A stretch of 37,213 bases of DNA from Clostridiales bacterium. GTDB taxonomy: Bacteria; Bacillota; Clostridia; Oscillospirales; CAG-272. Made by a program: the position numbers and the translations under genes. The number at the start of each line of letters is the position of its first letter. Position 1 is the first letter of the stretch. The notes below the pieces were generated by a model. It was given only the letters and a program-made list of their open reading frames with translations, did no database searches and was not told where the DNA came from. The stretch is taken from assembly GCA_022800625.1 (NCBI GenBank), contig JAAWQR010000027.1, positions 1 to 37,213 of the forward strand. The letters are read 5' to 3'. Positions 8,101 to 15,896 of the stretch are shown here, piece after piece.

Positions 8101-9672
8101 TAAAGTATATCTGTAGTTATACTCACCTTCGTTTTTTCCGTTATAAAGCCGGCTCATATAATTTATCTGCGGATTATCGCGGTAATCAGTGTTCTCGTCC
8201 TTAAAGAGGCGTACAAGCTCTTTATTTATTTTGAGCTTTCCGTCTTCTTCAAGATAAGCTTCAAATTCCTCTCTGAAATGAGTGCCGTTTTCTCCCGTGC
8301 TTTGAAGCTCGTTCGGAAGCACCAAACCATCTCTGATTTCACCTGTCGGAACACCTCGCGGCTCTCCGTAACTTGTATTAAGAAACGGAATTGTATCCCC
8401 TGTTTTTAAACTTGCATTAGAATTGTATGACGTTACAACAGCAGGGAAATCAAGATAATGCTGAAGAGTAAACCGCGGGTTTGACTGAACAACTACTCCG
8501 GCAGTTTCGCCTGCACGCGCCGAGAATATCAATACAGTATCTTCCGATGCCGACAGCTCCGCTGTGCCGAGCTCAGTTTCACCGTCCGTAGCTACAAGCG
8601 CCATCGGCTGTTTCCCAAGCATCTCGGAAATTTCAGGATCAAAGACTATCTCGGCTGTTTCAGCGCCTGCAGTATTCTGCATACCCTGGACTTCGGTATC
8701 AGCCGTCACCGACTCGGTTGCCATAACTCTCGCATCTTCTGTTGACTCAGGCTTTGCCAAAGGCTCGTTTGTTTCACTCTCCGTTATGCCGTCCGAAGCA
8801 GAAACGTCTGTCTTAAAGGCTGTGTTCGAAACTGCTACAATATCCGACGGTACAGCAGCATTCAAATCAGATTCTTCGAGATCTGGAGACTTCAACGATT
8901 CACTGCCCGGCTTTTCGGAAGATATGTCAGATACGCTGCTTAAATTGCTTTCCTGTTCAGAATTCGGTTCGCCGCTCTCTGTTTCCGATGGCTCAGCCAT
9001 CGGTTCGGAATGCGGTTGGATATCATCACTGATGCCCTGCGCTGCAGAAGATACGCCGAGAAGCTCGGCATCCTCCGACTCGTTTTTTTCAGACGGTTCT
9101 TCGGAATCCGAAACAAACTGACCATCTGTAACCGAATTCGGCATTTCTCCTGTTTCTTCTCCCTCGCTCACAGTATCAGCCGCAGCGAACATATCTTTCT
9201 TCATTTTAAGAGATATATCCGCCTTACAGTCATCCAGAAGAAGCTCCGTGTCTCCGGCAAAAAGGCGAATGCGAAACGCCATAAGAGGAATACTTGCGTC
9301 ATCATCTCCGTACTGCTCAGACAAGCGCTCCTTTTCTTCCTTGTCAAATTCAAGCGACATTGTCGGAGATGTATTTTCAGGCAAAGTTCCCACATATGAA
9401 GCATTTCCGTGCAAATCCGCCGTCACTTCAAGTACTGAGTTTGCATCCGTCCACGTAAAAGTACCGGGAATCTCCGCACCGTTTACCGTAAATATACTTG
9501 TGTCGGGATCCGGCGAAACCTCTAAAGTAATTGCATTCATAATTAAGGAATAAGTTGTACAGAATACCACTATGACCGACATTACAGAGACAAGATTATG
9601 CCACCACTTTTTTCTTCTGTGTTCTGTATTCAATTGTGAGAGACGTTTATCCAACAGTTCGTCTTCCTGCAA
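5146..9672 (-). CDS. Giant LPATG adhesin / tip pilin with fibro-slime (PA14-like) domain
   Basis: The 1508-aa surface protein begins with a short charged cytoplasmic tail and one membrane segment (about 25-47) ending in VFCTTYSLIMNAITLE, not a classical signal peptide. A Ser/Glu-rich acidic linker spans about 165-340. A large N-terminal region follows, then a fibro-slime/PA14-like domain (about 880-990) with YWFYGDDDMWVFLED and LVADIGGIHSAAG. After that come a SpaA-like region (about 1004-1163), two DUF11-type repeats (about 1164-1327 and 1328-1460; each has PGD, an I-Y-I-W strand and N-x-V) and LPATG at 1468-1472 with a helix and a basic tail. PA14/fibro-slime domains often bind glycans, so a tip adhesin is likely but inferred. 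The start is TTG at 9672 with GAGG just upstream; no better start is seen. The upstream signal peptidase is the obvious processing partner. Confidence 0.85.
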   Translation of the reverse strand: MQEDELLDKRLSQLNTEHRRKKWWHNLVSVMSVIVVFCTTYSLIMNAITLEVSPDPDTSIFTVNGAEIPGTFTWTDANSVLEVTADLHGNASYVGTLPENTSPTMSLEFDKEEKERLSEQYGDDDASIPLMAFRIRLFAGDTELLLDDCKADISLKMKKDMFAAADTVSEGEETGEMPNSVTDGQFVSDSEEPSEKNESEDAELLGVSSAAQGISDDIQPHSEPMAEPSETESGEPNSEQESNLSSVSDISSEKPGSESLKSPDLEESDLNAAVPSDIVAVSNTAFKTDVSASDGITESETNEPLAKPESTEDARVMATESVTADTEVQGMQNTAGAETAEIVFDPEISEMLGKQPMALVATDGETELGTAELSASEDTVLIFSARAGETAGVVVQSNPRFTLQHYLDFPAVVTSYNSNASLKTGDTIPFLNTSYGEPRGVPTGEIRDGLVLPNELQSTGENGTHFREEFEAYLEEDGKLKINKELVRLFKDENTDYRDNPQINYMSRLYNGKNEGEYNYRYTLKQIWVYNPTEDEQNSSEYLTEEQINALTAENFKRYDVPLLNNDENKHNPDRIRFTNNPSNSHIGAGATEKYPYDKTILIKNNSIVRLVFDYTEGAGEDSTEVNADFFDYDISDGKIYSEAALTNPRDTATQNLNQTWYAYTYMQGINNPQNYSGGNASNRLGFGLNVGMGYQNVNRGYMPLTNGEPNKDQPIKINGPNSKWQAGGSIPYIYKACSFGLVSGLTTVGKSVVPEFSDGIDAPDLFSAENVTGKTVYDNYKLGFYRQGGTYTLSYVKNEEINEIVVSNLRELKHPAAEYSHIFTNEFWPMDGSPSHGTNGHDLKFGTKTTNGTNVKNKRMCFGQGNPSSLPVVDLGGADKGGVDHNAFFGMSFSVDFEVEPGYCGPLAYWFYGDDDMWVFLEDRETGTSKLVADIGGIHSAAGEYVNLWEYIESVEFTAENPHKYSLRIFYTERGASGSTCYMRFSVPLTANTTPSPSRGDELLFEKIELDESGMQREYDPVNGKKYDFELTMITPEGADYEDVYDYKIYSRAQNPDHTAEDAAAVEEGTIGTANPESGKYEFSLRNGEYIIITNLPDDTYYTIKEKRGTDDKFVTQYQKGQHRHVDGKAVNTLESAIRYDHTVGNPDKIDSQEYNYVLFINGPVIKTEVSPGDGKSVHIDEEIIYEIEWGNDTSGSADVFITDKLDDGLGGVDFIGAKFMPQSTAETPADYENGWWNPDDGDYSDSYDRIITYNKSSNTVVWMLPNQAKEACGVVALKVKVNKNAIAEETEDGKFGTKTPRVVNRASVNIGGNEITTNIVENPVWGPFKAEPKPGDKAPVSRGDTITYTITWKNYLNEQATVTVRDPLDSEVSYVEGSAKAYIGSYGDAEPKMISEAEITYNAEMHEINWNLGVRPPGEEGYIIFEVTVNASARHNEVLNHGYVQVGNEFEIETNHISNPIYGYSLPATGGAGTAAYMLGGALMSGGSAIVLLCRRRKKRSFKGSC

Positions 9673-9720
9673 TTTTTCCTCACACTCCTTAAATGTAACA
9701 GCTCATAAAACTAATCACTC

Positions 9721-10311
9721 TCATAGCAGTCCGAACTGCCCAAACGGCCAAATCCGATAGACAATTTTTCCAACTATCTGTTCCTCAGACACACAACCTA
9801 CGGTGTTGCTGCGACTGTCCACAGATGTACTTCTGTGATCTCCCATTACAAAATAATGATTTTCAGGTACTTGATACGGAAATTTTATATCGCAATCTCC
9901 GAAAGCCGCTTCTTGTAAATACGGCTCTGCTAACAGTTGTTCATTTATGTAAACCTTACCGTCATTATCAATATTGATCCATTGCCCGGGGAGACCTATA
10001 ATCCGTTTAATCAAAATTTTATTTCCTATGTAAAAGCTGACCAAATCTCCGCTGTCAAATTTTCCGCCTTTGACGGAGATTACGATTTCACCGTCGTTAA
10101 GCGTCGGCGTCATCGACGACCCCGTTATTCTGAGTATCGGAATCCACAGCGTTGCGATGAGTACAGAAACCGCCGCAGTAATAATAAGCGCATAAATCGT
10201 ACTCCGCATTACGCGACGATACCGCCTTTTGTATCTCTCCCGATTCAGCTCAGCTTCCAGCTGAGCGGTTTCAGGCATCGCAGCGATTTTTTTATTCTTT
10301 TTTCGCTCCAT
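9721..10311 (-). CDS. Pilus-locus signal peptidase I (S26 family)
   Basis: This membrane-bound serine protease removes signal peptides outside the membrane. The 196-aa product has a basic N-terminal cytoplasmic region, one membrane helix (about 37-58), the catalytic serine in GSSMTPT (Ser66), the general-base lysine in ILIKRIIGLPGQ (Lys102) and the conserved MGDHRSTSVDSR block (157-167). It is Lys-type (bacterial), not the SipW/ER type. The frame is open further upstream, but ATG at 10311 has GGAGG 6 nt before it and is the best start. It overlaps the end of the coiled-coil gene by about 20 bp. Its place directly before the adhesin gene suggests it processes the unusual N-termini of the pilus proteins (inference). 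Confidence 0.92.
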   Translation of the reverse strand: MERKKNKKIAAMPETAQLEAELNRERYKRRYRRVMRSTIYALIITAAVSVLIATLWIPILRITGSSMTPTLNDGEIVISVKGGKFDSGDLVSFYIGNKILIKRIIGLPGQWINIDNDGKVYINEQLLAEPYLQEAAFGDCDIKFPYQVPENHYFVMGDHRSTSVDSRSNTVGCVSEEQIVGKIVYRIWPFGQFGLL

Positions 10312-10750
10312 TTGCCCCCTCCGCATCGGATTCGGCATGCGCCGAATCACTTCCGAAAAAGTAATCATCCTGCCGCATTGCTTCTCTCGCATATCGGGTT
10401 GCTTTCTCTATTATTTCCGCACTTTTGCGATTTGCCAAAAGCAAAATTTCATCGGCTTCCTTCTGAGCAGCCTTGATTTTTTCGGCGTGAAGCTCTTCTG
10501 CTTCGCGCTCCATCCGCTGTATATTTTCCAAATACAGCGAAGCGGCATCATCGGCTGCTTTAAAAACGCCGGAAAGTTTGATCGCTGCCTCAGACAAAGT
10601 TCCGGCATGATTTATCGTTATCTCACGTTTTTCCGCTTCTTTTAATGCCGAATCCAACTTTTTCTGCAATTTATTGCAAAGTTCGGATTGTTCAATAAGC
10701 ATTTCCAAAAGCTCGGCACGGCTGAGTTTTTTCAATTCCCGATCAGTCAT
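10292..10750 (-). CDS. Small coiled-coil protein, first gene of the pilus operon
   Basis: The 152-aa soluble protein starts MTDRELKKLSRAELLEML and is predicted almost wholly helical. Heptad-like stretches at about 20-45 and 75-125 are rich in Glu, Lys and Ala. The C-terminus is an acidic, low-complexity tail (SDSAHAESDAEGANGAKKE). No enzyme motif, signal peptide or membrane helix is visible. Similar proteins are, from memory, found at the start of clostridial pilus or surface-protein loci, sometimes labelled DNA repair protein without support. A scaffolding or positioning role (DivIVA-like) is possible but is not shown by the sequence. It follows the operon promoter at 10789-10818. The AAAGGAA sequence upstream is separated from ATG by a small hairpin. 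Confidence 0.75.
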   Translation of the reverse strand: MTDRELKKLSRAELLEMLIEQSELCNKLQKKLDSALKEAEKREITINHAGTLSEAAIKLSGVFKAADDAASLYLENIQRMEREAEELHAEKIKAAQKEADEILLLANRKSAEIIEKATRYAREAMRQDDYFFGSDSAHAESDAEGANGAKKE

Positions 10751-10788
10751 AACTTAATTATCCCGATAATATTCCTTTCAAACGCTGT

Positions 10789-10818
10789 ATAATAACATTG
10801 TATTTTCCCGTCAGTCAA
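10789..10818 (-). promoter_or_regulatory. Promoter of the pilus operon
   Basis: On the minus strand, TTGACT (10813-10818), an 18-bp spacer and TATTAT (10789-10794) form a good vegetative promoter. It gives a leader of about 30 nt before the coiled-coil gene. No operator or terminator-attenuator is obvious. Confidence 0.7.
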
Positions 10819-10983
10819 TTAGTTTTGGAAAATTTTACTGCTCGGCATTATTCTAACACATACTGTACGGAAAATCAATACCATATCATTCATTTGTCAG
10901 GAAAATTACAGAATGTTCATATTTCCGAATCATTAAAGATTTTCATAGAATATAACTTAAATTTTTAAATTCCATTTTAACAG

Positions 10984-11021
10984 AAAAAAGGCAGGAAATT
11001 GATTTTCACCCTTTTCCTGCC
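10984..11021 (-). terminator. Terminator of the DUF512-der-plsY-methyltransferase operon
   Basis: On the minus strand a perfect 9-bp stem (GGCAGGAAA at 11021-11013 with TTTCCTGCC at 10998-10990) is followed by six T residues. It lies 10 nt after the methyltransferase stop codon. The stretch from here to 10788 is AT-rich and holds only the pilus promoter. Confidence 0.9.
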
Positions 11022-11030
11022 AATAATTAT

Positions 11031-12221
11031 TTAATTCTCAAGAGTATGTCGCAAAAGCAGTGAGTCAGGTTCAAAACCGTACATAAATTTATAAGCTGCA
11101 ATATAACGGTCAAGCTTTTCTTTTTTCTCCCTCTCGCTGATGTGTTTGCGGCGCACACCGCGAAGCATGATATTTTTCGGCGTATTTTCAGGATCGATAA
11201 GCTCCGTTGCGTCAGCGTTATATCCCGCCGCCTCAAGGAGGAGAAGCCGCAGCGCGTCTGTCGCCGCACTGCACAGCTTTTGCCTAAGAAGCGGTCTTTC
11301 CGCAATAAAGTCAAGCGCTTTGCAGTCAAGCTTATTATTCATTTCATGGTGACAGCAGGGAGTCGAAAGAATTACTTCAGCCTTCGACTTTATCGCATGC
11401 TCTATAACAGCGTCGGTCGCCGTGTCGCACGCATGAAGCGAGATCACGATATCGGGCGCGGAATCGCACTTAAAGTCACCAATATCCATGCAGTAAAACT
11501 TCATGCCGCCAAATCCGCATTTCTCGGCTACATTCTTACAGTATTCAATCACGCTTTCCTTAAGGTCAACGCAGTGCATAAAACATTCTCTGCCGATAAC
11601 TTCTGTAATTGTATGATACGCCGCAAAGCTGAGGTAGCTTTTTCCGCAGCATAAATCTGAAACATGAACAACACCGTCTCCGTCAAGCTTTGACACAGCT
11701 TCGGCTATGTATTCGCAAAAGCGGTTTATCTGACGGAACTTAGCCTGCATTTTATCACGGACACGACCGTTTTTATCTGATATTCCAAGTTCGGCGAGAA
11801 AGCCTTCGTCCCCCTTCAGCAAGCGCTTTTTTTCTCTGTTGTTTCCGAGCGCGCACTCTCCTGTCGCTTCGGCAGGACGGCCGTGTACGACAAGCGACGC
11901 TTTGTCTCCTTTTTTGGAAATCATAAGCGCGGCACTGCCGTTTTCCGATACAAGATCTGCTCTGCGGAATTTGCCGTCGAGGATCGACATAAAGCGAGAG
12001 CTTACCGCGTCTGTCGGAATATTTTCATGAGTCAGTCTGCCCTCCGTCAGATGAGATTCAAGCTGAATCATACGTCTGCCCGATATAACTCGATGTGTTC
12101 CCTTGATCTTCAGACATTCTGAAGATTTATTCACGGGAGAATGAAATATAACGCTTCTCAGCGCTCCGCTCTCTGCCGCATCGCTGCATAAAAAAGCGAA
12201 CTTTTTAATATTCCCGTCCAT
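11031..12221 (-). CDS. Class I SAM-dependent methyltransferase, substrate unknown
   Basis: The 396-aa cytoplasmic protein has an N-terminal domain of about 160 residues with no recognised motif, followed by a Rossmann-type methyltransferase. It shows HVSDLCCGKSYLSFAAY (SAM motif I), an acidic residue at the end of beta-2 (HCVDLKES), VISLHACDTATDAVI, and a conserved STPCCHHEMN block. This combination is typical of the methyltransferase-32 family related to GSTCD-like proteins; the substrate is not known to me. The start ATG overlaps the plsY stop codon (TAATG), so translation is probably coupled. It is the last gene of the operon, followed by a strong terminator. Confidence 0.8.
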   Translation of the reverse strand: MDGNIKKFAFLCSDAAESGALRSVIFHSPVNKSSECLKIKGTHRVISGRRMIQLESHLTEGRLTHENIPTDAVSSRFMSILDGKFRRADLVSENGSAALMISKKGDKASLVVHGRPAEATGECALGNNREKKRLLKGDEGFLAELGISDKNGRVRDKMQAKFRQINRFCEYIAEAVSKLDGDGVVHVSDLCCGKSYLSFAAYHTITEVIGRECFMHCVDLKESVIEYCKNVAEKCGFGGMKFYCMDIGDFKCDSAPDIVISLHACDTATDAVIEHAIKSKAEVILSTPCCHHEMNNKLDCKALDFIAERPLLRQKLCSAATDALRLLLLEAAGYNADATELIDPENTPKNIMLRGVRRKHISEREKKEKLDRYIAAYKFMYGFEPDSLLLRHTLEN

Positions 12222-12946
12222 TATTCGTCTGCCTTCCTGTCTTCACTGTCTTCATCTGCGCCCTTCTTCGACTTGAATGAAAGCTTGTTTTCCGTTCCGT
12301 TCATAATTCTCTTAATATTGCTTCTATGAACAAATGCGCACATGACAGCCATAAGGAAAGCTATAAGAACGCTCCACCCCTGTCTTCCGAATCTGTCAAG
12401 TATGATCGGGTAAAGAAGCATTCCGACAACTGAACCGAGAGAAACGTACTTTGTTACAGCTACGATGATAACAAAGACTGCAAACAGAATTAAAAATACG
12501 CGCCAGTCGGTCATAAGTATCATTGCGCACGCCGTAACAACGCCTTTGCCGCCTTTGAAGCGGTAGAAGCACGGGAATATATGACCGAGAAAACAGAAGA
12601 GTCCTGCGAGAAGCGCTCCGTAGTATCCGAGCACAAGTCTTCCGAAAAGCGAAGCGATGACCGCTTTCAGAAAATCTCCTCCGAAAGTGACAGCCGCCAT
12701 TTTCTTTCCGTATGTACGCATGATGTTAGTCATACCCGCGTTTCCGCTGCCGTGCCGTCTTATGTCGTCTTTATATATATGTGAGGACAGCAGGATCGAC
12801 ACATTTATGCTTCCGAGCAAATACGGAACTGCAATGCATAGAAGATATGCGGCTATCGTCAATATCAGTCCTGCTGTTGTTACTGTTTTGTGGATCGTAA
12901 AGAAGTGCGGCAGCAATCCGTACTCCCAAAGTGTTGAAAAAGGCAT
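12221..12946 (-). CDS. plsY: Glycerol-3-phosphate acyltransferase PlsY
   Basis: This integral membrane enzyme transfers an acyl group from acyl-phosphate to glycerol-3-phosphate, the first step of phospholipid synthesis in most Gram-positives. The three PlsY motifs are visible: GSINVSILLS, GSGNAGMTNIMRTYG with DFLKA, and FKGGKGVVT. About six or seven hydrophobic segments are present, and the C-terminus is a charged tail longer than usual. ATG at 12946 is chosen since GGAG precedes it by 6 nt; ATG at 12958 is in frame but lacks a good ribosome binding site. A GC-rich 6-bp hairpin (12962-12977) stands directly before the ribosome binding site. It lies between der and the methyltransferase in the operon. 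Confidence 0.93.
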   Translation of the reverse strand: MPFSTLWEYGLLPHFFTIHKTVTTAGLILTIAAYLLCIAVPYLLGSINVSILLSSHIYKDDIRRHGSGNAGMTNIMRTYGKKMAAVTFGGDFLKAVIASLFGRLVLGYYGALLAGLFCFLGHIFPCFYRFKGGKGVVTACAMILMTDWRVFLILFAVFVIIVAVTKYVSLGSVVGMLLYPIILDRFGRQGWSVLIAFLMAVMCAFVHRSNIKRIMNGTENKLSFKSKKGADEDSEDRKADE

Positions 12947-12977
12947 ATTGATCTCCATTCCGCCGCCCTGAGGCGGC
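12944..12977 (-). promoter_or_regulatory. Hairpin plus Shine-Dalgarno leader element of plsY
   Basis: A perfect stem GCCGCC-TCAG-GGCGGC (12977-12962 on the minus strand) is followed at once by GGAATGGAG, 6 nt and ATG. There is no T run, so it is not a terminator of der. Closely similar leaders precede the genes starting at 25398 and 28621; a second variant precedes those at 22887 and 29573. Confidence 0.6.
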
Positions 12978-12991
12978 ACAAAATATGAAAT

Positions 12992-14323
12992 TTATCCGTC
13001 ATTTTCTCCCTTTTGGCGGACTATCATTCTGATCGGCGTTCCCTTGAATCCAAATGTCGTTCTGAGACAGTTTTCAATATATCTCTGATATGAAAAATGA
13101 AAAAGTTCAGCTTTATTGCAGAACATGACAAATGTCGGCGGCGCTACAGCGCTTTGAGTCATATAGTATATTTTCAGTCTGCGTCCCTTGTCAGACGGCG
13201 GCTGAACGCGCGCTACAGCATCTGCCAGAACATCGTTGAGCATTCCCGTTGAAATTCTCATCATTGACTGGTTATGCACATACTTGATATGCTCGTAAAG
13301 CTTATCTACCCTCTGCCCTGTTTTTGCTGAAATAAAGAGCAGCGGAGCATATGTCATATAGCTCAGCGAATCGTATACCTTTTTAGTAAATTTATTCGTA
13401 GTACCGTTATCTTTTTCTACAGTATCCCATTTATTTACGCAGATGATCGATGCTTTTCCCGCCTCATGTGCAAGACCTGCGATTTTCTCATCCTGCTCTG
13501 TGCAGCCTTCGTTTGCATCTATCATAATAATGCAGACGTCGGCTCTTTCAATCGCCATTTTTGCCCTCAGAACGCTGTATTTCTCAATTCTGTCATCAAC
13601 TCTGCTCTGGCGGCGGATTCCCGCGGTATCAATAAAATTGAACTTACCGTATTTATTTTCGGTATAAGTGTCGATAGCGTCTCTTGTAGTTCCTGCAATA
13701 TTTGACACGATAAGCCGCTCATCGTCAAGTATTCTGTTGATAAGAGATGATTTTCCCGCATTAGGCTTGCCGATAACAGCAACATTTATAACGTCGCTGT
13801 CAGCCTCTTCACTCTCAAAGTCGGGCAGAATATCAATGACTGCGTCAAGGACGTCTCCGCTTCCGCTTCCGTGAAGAGCAGAGAGAGGTATCGGCTCGGC
13901 TTCAAATCCGAGAGAGTAAAATTCATAAAATTCAGGAGCAACATTGCCTACTCTGTCCGACTTATTGATACAGGGAATTATCGGCTTACCGCTCTTTTTG
14001 AGCATCAGTCCGATATCCTCGTCGTCCGCCGTAAGCCCCGTTCTTATATCGCATACAAAGAGGATAACATCCGCCGTATCTATTGCGATCTGAGCCTGCT
14101 CGCGCATTTTCGAGAGAATAAGATCGTCTGTTTTCGGCTCGATACCGCCCGTATCTATGACGATCATGCGTCTGCCGCGCCACTCGGTCTCTCCGTATAT
14201 ACGGTCTCTTGTAATGCCGGGAGTATCTTCAACGATCGCGCGTCTTTCTCCTATCAGCTTGTTAAAAAGAGTGCTTTTTCCGACATTAGGTCTTCCTACT
14301 ATCGCAATTACAGGTTTTGCCAT
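12992..14323 (-). CDS. der: Ribosome-assembly GTPase Der (EngA)
   Basis: This essential tandem-domain GTPase acts in 50S subunit maturation. The 443-aa protein has the standard length and order. The first G domain has GRPNVGKSTLFN, DTPGI and NKSD. The second has GKPNAGKSSLIN, DTAGIRRQS and NKWD. A C-terminal KH-like domain (about 355-443) follows, with PPTFVMFCNKAELFHFSYQRYIEN. ATG at 14323 has AAAGGT about 9 nt upstream. It follows the DUF512 gene by 34 bp in the same operon, an order common in Clostridia. Confidence 0.97.
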   Translation of the reverse strand: MAKPVIAIVGRPNVGKSTLFNKLIGERRAIVEDTPGITRDRIYGETEWRGRRMIVIDTGGIEPKTDDLILSKMREQAQIAIDTADVILFVCDIRTGLTADDEDIGLMLKKSGKPIIPCINKSDRVGNVAPEFYEFYSLGFEAEPIPLSALHGSGSGDVLDAVIDILPDFESEEADSDVINVAVIGKPNAGKSSLINRILDDERLIVSNIAGTTRDAIDTYTENKYGKFNFIDTAGIRRQSRVDDRIEKYSVLRAKMAIERADVCIIMIDANEGCTEQDEKIAGLAHEAGKASIICVNKWDTVEKDNGTTNKFTKKVYDSLSYMTYAPLLFISAKTGQRVDKLYEHIKYVHNQSMMRISTGMLNDVLADAVARVQPPSDKGRRLKIYYMTQSAVAPPTFVMFCNKAELFHFSYQRYIENCLRTTFGFKGTPIRMIVRQKGENDG

Positions 14324-14357
14324 TTATTTTTTACCTTTCCTTACTTTTCATTATCAA

Positions 14358-15665
14358 TTATTCCAAACCGAGAAGGCTCAGCAAAAATTCTCCGCCGTCA
14401 TTCTCCGTAAAGGTTATTTTTACTCCGAGTAAACCCTCAAGCTCTTCCGGCGTCATTCCGCACAGAAACAGATCTCCCTCTGCTCTGAGCATTGTACGCG
14501 AGAGAAGAAGCTCTTCGCCGAGCTTTTGATCTTTAAGCGATGTCTCCAGATCCCGTCCCGTCAAAAGTCCCGTAACACTGACATGTCCTCCGAAGAAATT
14601 ATTTTTTACACAGTATACATGAATATTCATCTTTGGACATTTCTTGCATAAAGCTTCTGCAAGCTCACGTATCAGATCATATGCCGCCTCTCCCGTAGCC
14701 ACCGAAACCTCTCTCTCAGCCGCGAGCTCATCTTCATCAAGCGTGCTCATCATGATTTCAAATTCATGCCTGAAGGACGAGAGCATACCGACGCCGTTTT
14801 CAATCTGCGTATATTCACCCCAAAAATCATATTCCGGAAGAGAAACCCTGCCTTTTATATAAAATTCATCGGAAGCGTAAAATATTCTCTCTCCGAAACG
14901 CCTGCTGCATTCGTCGCCGAAGTCTGTAACCTGACGTATTACCTCACGTGAAGTATCTTCATCAAACGCTTCAAGAGGATAAAGCCCCTGCCTGTAGCCT
15001 GTAAGACCTGCCGGGACTACCGACACGCTGTCAAGAGACGGATAATATTCCGTAAGTTCGCGCATTGTACGATCAAGCTCTGTTCCGTCATTTATACCTC
15101 GGCAGAGTACTATCTGCCCTCTCATTTTCGTTCCCGCATCCGCCAAGATCTTCATATATTCGAGAACCTTGCCCGCGCGTTTGTTTTTCATCATTTTCAC
15201 GCGAAGTTCGGGATTTGTCGTATGAACGGAAATATTGACGGGCGAGATGTGCATCTCGATTATCCTGTCTATATCTTCCCGTGAAAGATTTGTGAGTGTA
15301 ATATAATTTCCGTGAAGAAATGAAAGCCTTGAATCGTCATCCTTAAAATATATGCTCTCTCTCATTCCCTTAGGATTCTGATCTATAAAGCAAAAAATAC
15401 AGCCGTTTTCACATCTGTGCTTATTATCCATCAGCGGGGTGGCAAATTCAAGTCCGATATCGTCATAAGTCGATTTATGTATATTAAAATCAATTATATC
15501 CGCTCCTCTGTGAACTTGAAGCGATACTCTGTCCGACGCAAGGTGAAAACGGTAGTCAAGCACGTCGTGTATCTCACGTCCGTTTACATTAAGGAGAATG
15601 TCTCCCTTGCGCAGTCCTGCTTTATCAGCCCGCGATCCGGGCAAGATTCCAGTAATTTCAACCAT
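14358..15665 (-). CDS. DUF512 family PDZ/radical-SAM-like Fe-S protein
   Basis: The 435-aa protein starts with a PDZ-like domain (about 4-70; GSRADKAGLRKGDILLNVNG). A radical-SAM-like module with the cluster motif CENGCIFCFID (near residue 85) follows, and then the DUF512 C-terminal domain (about 210-420). Members are described as putative Fe-S oxidoreductases; their reaction is not established to my knowledge. It is the first gene of the operon with der and plsY and has a near-consensus promoter. ATG at 15665 is chosen; a TTG three codons upstream (15674) is possible, and the ribosome binding site (GAGG) does not decide clearly between them. Confidence 0.85.
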   Translation of the reverse strand: MVEITGILPGSRADKAGLRKGDILLNVNGREIHDVLDYRFHLASDRVSLQVHRGADIIDFNIHKSTYDDIGLEFATPLMDNKHRCENGCIFCFIDQNPKGMRESIYFKDDDSRLSFLHGNYITLTNLSREDIDRIIEMHISPVNISVHTTNPELRVKMMKNKRAGKVLEYMKILADAGTKMRGQIVLCRGINDGTELDRTMRELTEYYPSLDSVSVVPAGLTGYRQGLYPLEAFDEDTSREVIRQVTDFGDECSRRFGERIFYASDEFYIKGRVSLPEYDFWGEYTQIENGVGMLSSFRHEFEIMMSTLDEDELAAEREVSVATGEAAYDLIRELAEALCKKCPKMNIHVYCVKNNFFGGHVSVTGLLTGRDLETSLKDQKLGEELLLSRTMLRAEGDLFLCGMTPEELEGLLGVKITFTENDGGEFLLSLLGLE

Positions 15666-15722
15666 ATTTTCCAAAGCCTCACGGCTGCAGCTCCCAACTT
15701 AACAATAACAAGTACAATTTAT

Positions 15723-15752
15723 ATTATACACCATATTCAGAGAATCGGTCAA
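15723..15752 (-). promoter_or_regulatory. Promoter of the DUF512-der-plsY operon
   Basis: On the minus strand, TTGACC (15747-15752), an 18-bp spacer and TATAAT (15723-15728). It is divergent from the aconitase promoter about 80 bp away. Confidence 0.85.
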
Positions 15753-15831
15753 GTTTTATGAGCAATTTTAGCACGCATTTTACTTCAAAAACTTTCATCT
15801 CCCATTTTTACTTCATTTAAGCCGCTGCTTA

Positions 15832-15860
15832 TTGACGTAAATCCTCCGATATGGTATAAT
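15832..15860 (+). promoter_or_regulatory. Promoter of aconitase-isocitrate dehydrogenase operon
   Basis: TTGACG (15832-15837), a 17-bp spacer and TATAAT (15855-15860), giving a leader of about 30 nt. No CcpA- or CcpC-like operator was recognised by eye. Confidence 0.88.
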
Positions 15861-15896
15861 TATTTTATATATTGATAATAAAAAGCGAGGCAGAAT

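Noticed and set aside
8564..9121. A 185-codon open frame on the plus strand across the adhesin gene
   Set aside because: It is antisense to the Ser/Glu-rich linker of the adhesin, has a low-complexity Ser-rich composition from the repeat-like codons, and lacks a ribosome binding site; a shadow frame.
12962..12977. Hairpin after der considered as a terminator
   Set aside because: It has no T tract, lies inside an operon with plsY in the same direction, and its position fits the leader-element pattern better.
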